This document shows positions 56,460-64,000 of a stretch of 64,000 bases of DNA, piece by piece; the stretch's first letter is position 1; each line of letters begins with the position of its first letter. The stretch spans positions 5,813,782-5,877,781 of the forward strand of contig FN649728.1 of the NCBI GenBank assembly GCA_000310025.1, in the 5' to 3' direction. The stretch comes from Ectocarpus siliculosus (lineage: Eukaryota; Sar; Phaeophyceae; Ectocarpales; Ectocarpaceae). Both the position numbers and the translations under genes were made by a program. The notes beneath the pieces are model-generated. The model searched no databases. It was not told where the DNA came from and saw nothing but the letters and a program-made list of their open reading frames with translations.

Positions 56460-59400
56460 CTAAAGCAAAGGCTTATTGCTAAACGCTGACAACGATCGGC
56501 TCTGTTCACTCAAACCGAACTCATTCAACTGCCTGTATTGTTCCTCTGAAACTCCCTCGACCATGGCGGTACCCTCGGATCCTGGAGCCACTACTTCCAT
56601 GAGTCGCATGTATCGCCAAGCAGTCTTTGGACTTTTCCAATATGCCTTCTGCATGATTGTCGATAGAGAATCTCCTGCGAGGGCTCTGGAAACCGCCCCT
56701 CCTGACCTAAAGGAGTGTAGAGAGAACCCTTGGGTCTCTCCTACTGCCGCGGCGTATCTCTTTAGTGCTTCAGACATCCTGCTAGTAGCCACCGGCAACT
56801 TGCCTCTCTGCGCTTCACCTTGCATAGACTCCGAAATGTCTGGGAAAAGGTAACCTGAGGTAGTGTCCCATCCGACCTGCTTCCCCACGGCTATAAACCT
56901 CTCTACCGCTCGAACTGGGCAGATTGCCACGTATTCCTCATCATACGGTACGGTCAGGATATGATCCGCTCCATCCCGTTGGGTTTTTCCCCACTGAAAA
57001 TTGCACATGAGGCCGCTTCGATTTGGGAGTCGCAAAATACGTTGGATGAGGATATTTGTGAGCTCCACTCCTCTCTTGGNNNNNNNNNNNNNNNNNNNNN
57101 NNNNNNNNNNNNNNNNNNNNNNNNNNNNNNNNNNNNNNNNNNNNNNNNNNNNNNNNNNNNNNNNNNNNNNNNNNNNNNNTATTGAGTACCCGCACCATTG
57201 ACAGAACCGAAACGAATCATCGTTTTCACTGTGGCACTCCGGGCATAAGACCCGTGCCCGCGATGCTGACACCTTCACGAGCGGCGGAGGAGGAAGCTTC
57301 GCCTCGCCGAGACGATCTCGCTTGGGAATTATCGCCTCTAAGATGCTCACGATGAGGCCAAGGGCTGTGAACACAGCCTGGAGAGCCTGGTAAAGAATGC
57401 GTTGTCCCACAAACCACCGAACATGAACAGGAGACACGTTGAGAACGAGCCGAACGAACTCTTCATCACTTAGCATTCCGGGCGAAATCCACTACCACAG
57501 CTAGCATTCCTGACCGTTTGAAATGAAAACGCTCGGACCCTTTCTGGTGGTGTACCCGGAAAAGGGTGACTCACCCCCGCTACCGATCGACAACGTCCGT
57601 GATCGCGTAGCCGCGTCCGCTATCCGTGGAAACCAGTACTGCTTCCGATCTGGGACGATCACAAGCGCCTTTGCGCGACACTCCTCCAAGTGCTGAAGAA
57701 ACACTCCTACCATGCTCGTCGGAGGGAAGCAGAAACCGAAACACTCCTCCGTCGTTGAACCAGGCATGAACCGAACATTTTGCGTAAGCACGTCAACCCC
57801 GGCACACCCTTGTGTATGGTATCTGGAGTAAAATGGCAGATCCTCACTAGTGCAGCGCCCATCTACCCAGCGCTTGTGAACCGAGGCGGGTGTGGCCATT
57901 AAATCCATGGTCACCTGCTCACCCGCCCACGCGCATAGGTCGCCGAACATCCGCTCATCTAGTCTCACAAAATCGTCCGATCCTGGTCTAGAAATACCAT
58001 CAGCCTCAGCGTTTTCCTCGGAGCTCACCCACTTCAATTTCAGCGTGAAATCGCGTCGCACTTGCAACCAGAACAGATCAGTAATAATCTCATGCATGAG
58101 GGTGTTGGAAGACCGCCCTTTCTTAAAGGCGTCGTGTAAGACTTTGCTATCCACCTTGGAAATGAGGGTGGACCCGGCCAACTGAGAAGGTTGGCTATCC
58201 GAAAACAGACGCAGAGTCTGCTGGAGAGCGTACCCTTCCTGCACGTTGATATGTTGCTGCGCGACGTGTAGCGGGAAATCTCCGCCTGCTTTGAAAATGG
58301 GTTGGCCTGGACTCCTAATGAGTCCCCCCCATCCTCCCGAGGAGGCATCCGATGCCCCGGTAAGAGCTAATTGCTTATGCTCGGCACGGTACCACGACGC
58401 CCCGTTGAAATGCTCACGAACTTCCAACCAGCGTTTCAACTCGAACATAAGACCGCTGTTCTTTGGGACTGGTATCGTCATGCTAGGCTTGCGACCGCCG
58501 CGTCGCTGGAAAACTGCGATGCTCTTGTACATATGGTGCGTGTAAAGAGCCGCCACCGGAACCGCTACCGATAGACTAGTGCACTTGCCTGCGAGCTTCT
58601 CTAACATCTGAAAGGTGATGGACTCCGACGCAATAGCGTCGACTAGAATCGCCTCGAGCTTGGCGAGTTTGTCCTCTGGGACCTCGAAACGCCTGTTATC
58701 GGAGTCACAGATAATCCCCAGGAAAACCAAGCTCGTCGTAGGGATGAGCTCACACTTCTTCAGCGAAATGAAGTATCCCGCGCGATAGAGAACTTCTAGT
58801 GCGACATACGCGGTCGTCTGAGCTGCTTTGAGCTGCTCGTCATAGCGGAGCGTGCGGGTGGATCGAAAATTGGTCAAATAGAAATCGTCTATCCATGTTA
58901 GCACGGGAATGTCTCTTGCTCGCAGGTATCGAGCGACTGCCTCTGAAAGAGAAGCGTATATGAACGGGGCTGAACACCACCCGAAAGCAAGCACGGTAAA
59001 CACGTACAGCTCGCCTTCCCACTCGAAGCCAAAATATTGCCAAGAACCCTTATCTAGGGCAACGTGGTGGTATCCAGCCTTATGATCAATAGTGACTTGA
59101 TGAGCTCCGGGCCATGCGCACTGAGCTACCTTGCCTACGCCATCCATGCTGAAAGGGTGGTGGCGGCACATGAGATTAAGCCACCGTGCGTCCCATATCA
59201 ACCTGGGTTTCGTGGGCTCCACACCCAACGGGAGCACCATTTGCGGTTTGGCGTATACGCTAACGTCGGCGACGTCCTTCCATCTCGCAACGCAACCTGT
59301 CGCTGCGAGCTTAGCGACTTCGCTCGTGACCCATGATACATGTTCGTCGGGAACGTGGTTCGGCAGATGTATTGACGTAAGGTCAGCGCCGTTGTACGAA

Positions 59401-61128
59401 GCACCGTGAAAAATGCCTGTTGCCTTTGTGTCTACGAAGTCGTAAACGTTGACCCCTTTGACCCACCCCAAGAGGGTATTGCGATCTCCAACGGGAGTAT
59501 CCTGTAAAATTTCGTCCCGCCAGAACTCAGTCGCTGTTTGCAAGTGAGCCGGAACGAAATCGTCCGTCACCCACATCCTAGCTTGGTCTGGTAGGCAGTG
59601 AGATTGTTGAAGGCGCCGAATATTAGAGAGGTCGACGGTTGACTGTTTCGCTGATGCACTGATCAGGTCCCCGCCCACTAACTGTGTGCGAATGTGTGCG
59701 GTACGTGCGGCTCTCTCGGCGAGGAACAAGGCTGCTCCCGATCCGACCGGTGACACGCATGAAATGTGTAGAAGAAAATCTCTGATGTCGGAAAACTGGG
59801 CTTGTTTTGCCATAACCAACGTATGTTGTTGGCTGCACGTGTGTGACTTATGTCGCATATGCTAGGGGAGAGTAGCACGCAAAGTGGAAATTTCGTTCAC
59901 CTAGGTTTAAGGATGATTTCAGTGTAAATCTACATGAATCGATCCGCGCGTCAACCGCCGACCAAAGTCCAAACCAAGAAAGGGAAAGGTGCAGAGGCGT
60001 GGGAGAGTGCTCGAGAAAGATGTATATGACCAGTAATTTCAGGAGGTAATGTGGGATCACGTGACGAAATGTGAGAATCGTTACAGAGTATATCAGTCAG
60101 GACGGTGAAATTGGTGAGTCCACATGGTGCCCATCGGACCGGAAATACGTGGTCGGGCGACGCGTCCTCCGACGCGCATGATGCGTGGGTGGGAGCGTGC
60201 ATTCGAAAAGGAAAGGCTATCATATCGGGCTGAGAAAACCCTTATGAACCTCGAGCTGAAAGAAAGAAAGGTGGATTGAACCAATAGATAACGAACTTTC
60301 ACCAATGAAGGAAACTCCGAGGCGAAAAACCGAAAAACGGCCGAAAACCCACTGAACGCGAAAACTTGGCAGAAACGAGAGAAACATGTCCCGTGTCGCT
60401 GAACATCCAGATGCCCCCCGAACGACGAGAACCGGGAAACCAACAGACGAGAAACGCGTACCGCTCAGCGAATCACTAACTATTTAGTTGGGGCAATTCT
60501 GAATTACGTGTCCCCGACCATGGCACTTATGGCATTGGACAAAGGGGCAGACACGGAACGAGTGTTCGATATCTGCCCCGGTCTTGCCGGCACGGCGGCA
60601 AGTGTTGCACAAAGCGGTCTGTCTGCTAAACCCGCTGCCACCCCCTCGGCTACTGCGGCCGCCAGAGGCCCTGTGTCGCCCCCCGGGTCCCCGGCTCGGG
60701 GTATAGTGCCCCCCCTGTGGCTGCATACCATAGGGGCTATATCCCCCAAAATGCGGGGTAAGGGCCATGGGCTGCATGGGGGGTGGGCTCCAAGGTCCGG
60801 CTGGAGCTGAGGAATGCTTGGGCCCCCCCAGAAACTTGGTGATGGCCGACAGCTCTTTTACCACCTGGCCACGATCTGTTTTACGACCCTCCTCGGTTTG
60901 GGACATGAGTTTGTCATGTACCCATACCGCGGCCGCATCCGGGCGGCCGCATTGCATCGCCGCATCAATACCCACGGCGAGCGTGTCGACAAACGTGCGT
61001 TCGTCCGTCAGCTCGGGGTCCATAGCCGCTAGCCTAGCTAGCTCCTGGACCTTGGTTTTGATCTCTAGCACCCGCTGGTGCTTGACGGAGGCGTCGAAAG
61101 TCGTGAGCCCGCTTACACTGGTAAGCAA
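56460..61128 (-). mobile_element. DIRS-like tyrosine-recombinase retrotransposon
   Basis: Three parts in element order on the minus strand. A gag-like protein (61128-60484) ends in a CCHC zinc knuckle (CHKCHGRGHVIQNC). A reverse transcriptase-RNase H protein follows (59858-57501; RT motif TWIDDFYL, RNase H motif GASDASSGGWGG, and the post-RNase H region usual in this group). The last part is a tyrosine recombinase (57476-56460; HSFR box and later AWRYM), preceded by a CPECH...CQWCG zinc ribbon. RT-RNase H together with a tyrosine recombinase, and no integrase, defines the DIRS order. The visible frames are long, so the copy looks largely whole and fairly recent, but a sequencing gap hides part of the recombinase. 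Terminal repeats could not be fixed. The 625 bp between gag and RT is unusually long for the group. Confidence 0.9.
57080..57179. other. Assembly gap (100 N)
   Basis: Exactly one hundred N characters, the usual placeholder for a gap of unknown size. It lies inside the tyrosine-recombinase part of the DIRS-like element; repeat-induced assembly failure is the likely cause. Confidence 0.99.
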
Positions 61129-61149
61129 ACCCGTCCACAGGGCTGCGAA

Positions 61150-62290
61150 CTAAAAGGGAAGAATTGCGAAAAAAGAAAGCCGCGGAAAGGGCGAGATAGC
61201 AGAGAAACGCTTGAGAAAAACCGAGTGGAAAGAGACGGCGAGAAGAGATACCCGGAGAGACGGGTAAAGCACATCGGAACCAGACACGCGAAGAAAAACG
61301 CCGGATAAAACCGAGCTGAAAACGGTGAAAGAAACAACCCTGAGAGAGGGATAGCTGACACAACGGAGAAACGGTTGAGAAAAAATCCACTTGAAACATT
61401 TGAGATAGCGGAGAAAACGCTCGAGAAAAGAAACCGAGCTGAAAACCGGAGATAGCGGAGAAACGTCAGAAAATAGCGGAGAAAACGCTCGAGAAACCGA
61501 GTGGAAAATGTGAAACAGTGGAGACTGGAGAGAAACCGAGTTGAAATACGGCGAAAGAAAGAAAAATTGAGAGAGGGTAGCGGAGATAGCGGAGAAACGT
61601 TTGAGAGAAACCGAGTTGAGAAACGGTGAAAGAAAGAAAAAACACCCGAGAGGAGGGTAGCTGAGATAGCAGAGAAACGCGTGAGAAAACCGAGCTGAAA
61701 AACGGTGAAAGAAAGACAAAACCCGCGAAATGGGTAGCTGAGATAGCGGAGAAAACGGTGAGAGGGAGAAAAAACCCGAGAGATGGGCAGCGGAGATAGC
61801 GGAGAATCGCTTGAGAAACCGAGCTGAAAAACGGCGAAGGAAAGAAAAAACCCTGAGACACGGGTAGCTGAGATAGTGGAGAAACGCTTGAGAAAACCGA
61901 GCTGAAAAACGGTGAGAGGGAGAAAAAACCCGAGAGATGGGTAGCTGAGATAGCGGAGAATCGCTTGAGAAACCGAGTTGAGAAACGGTGAAGGAAAGAA
62001 AACACCCTGAGACATGGGTTAGCTGAGATAGCGGAGAAACGCTTGAGAAAACCGAGCTGAAAAACGGTGAGAGAGAGAAAAACCCGAGAGATGGGTAGCT
62101 GAGATAGCGGAGAATCGCTTGAGAAAAAACCGAACTGAAGCGGAGAAACGCTTGAGAAAACCGAGCCGAAAAACGGTGAGAGTGAGAAAAAACCATGAGA
62201 GATGGGTAGCTGAGATAGCGGAGAAACGCGTAGGAAAAGACGGGCCGAGACAACCAAATCGAGGTGAAAACGGTGAGGGAAAGAAAACGC
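61150..62290. repeat. ~77-bp minisatellite array
   Basis: About thirteen diverged units carry GCTGAGATAGCGGAGAAACG, then CTTGAGAAAACCGAGCTGAA and AAACGGTGAGAGAGAGAAAA. Clear unit starts near 61868, 61945, 62024 and 62100 give a 76-79-bp period; the 61.2-61.6 kb part is more irregular. The array lies directly 5' of the gag-like frame. Weak copies of the same words (CTCGAGCTGAAAGAAAGAAA, AACCGAAAAACGGCCGAAAA) also occur at 60250-60350, between gag and RT. Long minus-strand frames here are products of the repeat. Confidence 0.9.
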
Positions 62291-62456
62291 CGGACCTACG
62301 ACAGTGGAAACATGTTCCAAACAGGATGGCTGCCATGCGGCGCCCGTAGCGCTTTCTAAAACAAAGTGGTACATCCCGCTTTCTTCGCCCTGCGGGCCCA
62401 GCAGGTGGCGAGAGGCGGTACCTGAAACTGCCTCCGAACGGATCGCACAAGGAGAA

Positions 62457-63025
62457 ATATATTTATAGAGAGAGAGAGATGTCGGCTTCTTGAAGAACAA
62501 GATATATATAGGCTTTGAAGAACAATATGTATATATATCAATATATAATAATATGCATAGAAATATTAAATATATAAATATACATGCATAATAATATATT
62601 ATATATTTACATATTGTTCTGCCAAAGTCGACATGTTGACAGAAAGAGATGCCACGGAGAGAGCAACCGAAAGAGTCCCTCACAAACGAAAATGAAACGT
62701 GATGTATAGCAGGGGAGAAGAGAAACGAAAAGGGGGTAGCCAATATATTTATAGAGAGAGAGAGATGTCGGCTACTTTGAAGAACAAGATATATATAGGC
62801 TTTGAAGAACAATATGTATATATATCAATATACAATAATATGCATAGAAATATTAAATATATAAATATACATATATAATAATATATTATATATTTACATA
62901 TTGTTCTGCCAAAGTCGACATGTTGACAGAAAGAGATGCCACGGAGAGAGCAACCGAAAGAGTCCCTCACAAACGAAAATGAAACGTGATGTATAGCAGG
63001 GGAGAAGAGAAACGAAAAGGGGCTA
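62457..63025 (+). repeat. Nearly perfect tandem duplication of ~283 bp (286-bp offset)
   Basis: Copies at 62457-62739 and 62743-63025 both run from ATATATTTATAGAGAGAGAG through an AT-rich middle (TATATATCAATATA, AATATTATATATTTACATAT) to GAGAAGAGAAACGAAAAGGGG. Only a handful of differences are visible, so the duplication is young. No coding frame is supported. Confidence 0.95.
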
Positions 63026-63582
63026 GCGCGCGGAGGCGGCATGCCCTCACCCAATAGATGTTGTGGGTGTAAGTTTCAAGTAGGTTGTAGAAATGACGGG
63101 TGCAAGTGCGCGACGAACAAGCAATTTTACAAATCCGAGCGTGTGACGCCGCTCACGGATAGCCCAAAAGAAAGACACCTACCATAGACACCTACCACCT
63201 ACCATAGAGACAGAAACTAGATGGCGACCCACGTCCCTACGTACGGCTACACAGCAGTATCTCCTAAGCAAGAGCACACCGGCAAGAGGCGGGCGCCGTG
63301 AGGAGAAGAAAAAGAGAGGATGTTGAAAACGAACAAATATATGTCGAGCGGGCGTTCCCGAAAGGAAAATCCACTCATATTGTAAGCACCACGTGATGAA
63401 ACCCACGGGCAGCCAGCTATGGCCTGCGTCGAAGAAAATGACGGCAGGGAATGCTGAGAGAGAGCACGACGAACGAATGCTGCAGTGCAGAAATCCATGA
63501 GGGACGGGGAGAGACGACGACTGCTGTGGGACGTGGGCCGGCCGAAAACGAGCAAGAACCATATAATGTCTACAAGACTCAC
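63026..63582. other. Probable intron of the right-edge gene
   Basis: This lies downstream, on the minus strand, of the donor at 63582. No further exon of that gene was recognised here or leftwards to the repeats. A short CACCTACCATAGA duplication occurs near 63178-63205. Confidence 0.4.
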
Positions 63583-64000
63583 CTTGCTGGAAATTGTGGT
63601 GTACACGAGCGACTTCTTCTTCACTCGAGGCTCGCGATCCCCGGCCACACTCTCCTCCTCCAGGTCCGCCACGGCTCCAGAGATCTCCGACCGGAGGCGC
63701 TTGCCCGCGGTAGCCTCGCCCGCGGTAGTGGCGGGGGAAGACGGCGAGGCAGCCGCTGCCGCCGCAGCCGACGTGGATGCAGAGGAAGGGGAAGAGGGTG
63801 TGCTGCCGGCCCTTGCTGAAGGGGCGGAAGAGGGTGCTCCTTCTGCTGCTGAAGGTGCGGTCGCCAAGGTGGGAGGAGCCGGGAGAAGAACCGCGGTCGC
63901 CGATAGCCGGAGACCGCCGTGGTGGTCGCAGCGCCACAGGTACTGGAGGAGGGCCTGGGCTAGGGCCGCCTTCATGCGGGCGTCGCCCACGGCCACGGAG
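63583..64000 (-). CDS. Unidentified protein, partial exon at window edge
   Basis: The minus-strand frame is open from the right window edge to a good donor (AGCAAG|GTGAGT at 63583/63582), at least 139 codons. The visible start (VGDARMKAALAQALLQYLWR) looks helical. A long Ala/Ser/Pro-rich linker follows (SASTSAAAAAAASPSSP), then a charged end (GKRLRSEISGAVADLEEESV, REPRVKKKSLVYTTISSK). KRLR and RVKKK are possible nuclear-localisation signals. I do not recognise the family. Upstream exons lie beyond 64000 and downstream exons were not found. Confidence 0.6.

Noticed and set aside
61113-62812. Minus-strand frames of 300, 367 and 448 codons
   Set aside because: They are products of the 77-bp minisatellite, overlap in several frames and lack any domain.

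Overview
The window is eukaryotic nuclear DNA from an intron-rich protist. A brown alga or close stramenopile relative (Ectocarpus-like) fits best, with moderate confidence. Coding exons are short (58-390 nt, one terminal exon of 660 nt) and sit between introns of mostly 450-1250 nt. One gene is of a flagellar type. Several predicted proteins resemble families I associate, from memory only, with diatoms, oomycetes and brown algae. Gene models were built by reading conserved protein segments and checking that splice sites and codon phases agree across junctions.

Layout. (1) 1-9.3 kb, minus strand: ten exons of glutamate-cysteine ligase (first enzyme of glutathione synthesis); the 3' part runs off the left edge. 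(2) 9.3-12.9 kb: intergenic, with purine/pyrimidine tracts. (3) 12.9-25.2 kb, plus: nineteen exons of a protein with an N-terminal calponin-homology domain of SPATA4 type followed by helical (HEAT/ARM-like) repeats, probably flagellar. (4) 26.9-34.4 kb, plus: about nine exons of a multi-pass membrane protein with a calcium-loop-like acidic motif; two successive introns use GC donors. (5) 34.4-36.5 kb: a LINE tail, a tRNA-like SINE fragment and a GC-palindrome element. (6) 36.6-40.8 kb, minus: a cysteine-rich transmembrane protein. (7) 42-46.5 kb: gene-poor, with dispersed and tandem repeats. (8) 46.5-50.7 kb, minus: a membrane-anchored cupredoxin-DUF305 protein whose 5' exons were not found. 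(9) 50.8-52.1 kb: a DNA element with inverted ends. (10) 53.7-55.3 kb: a 5'-truncated, frameshifted LINE. (11) 55.3-61.1 kb: a DIRS-like tyrosine-recombinase retrotransposon containing a 100-N assembly gap. (12) 61.1-63.0 kb: a 77-bp minisatellite and a nearly perfect 286-bp tandem duplication. (13) 63.6 kb to the end, minus: the last visible exon of an unidentified gene.

The host genes share no obvious pathway. The theme that recurs is in the introns: many contain tandem arrays, and several arrays duplicate the splice junction or exon edge next to them. The clearest is a set of five ~90-bp units, each bounded like a small intron (31.4-31.9 kb). Others are duplicated exon starts in the ligase and cupredoxin genes, and a (CTG)18 tract lying where the polypyrimidine tract of an acceptor belongs.
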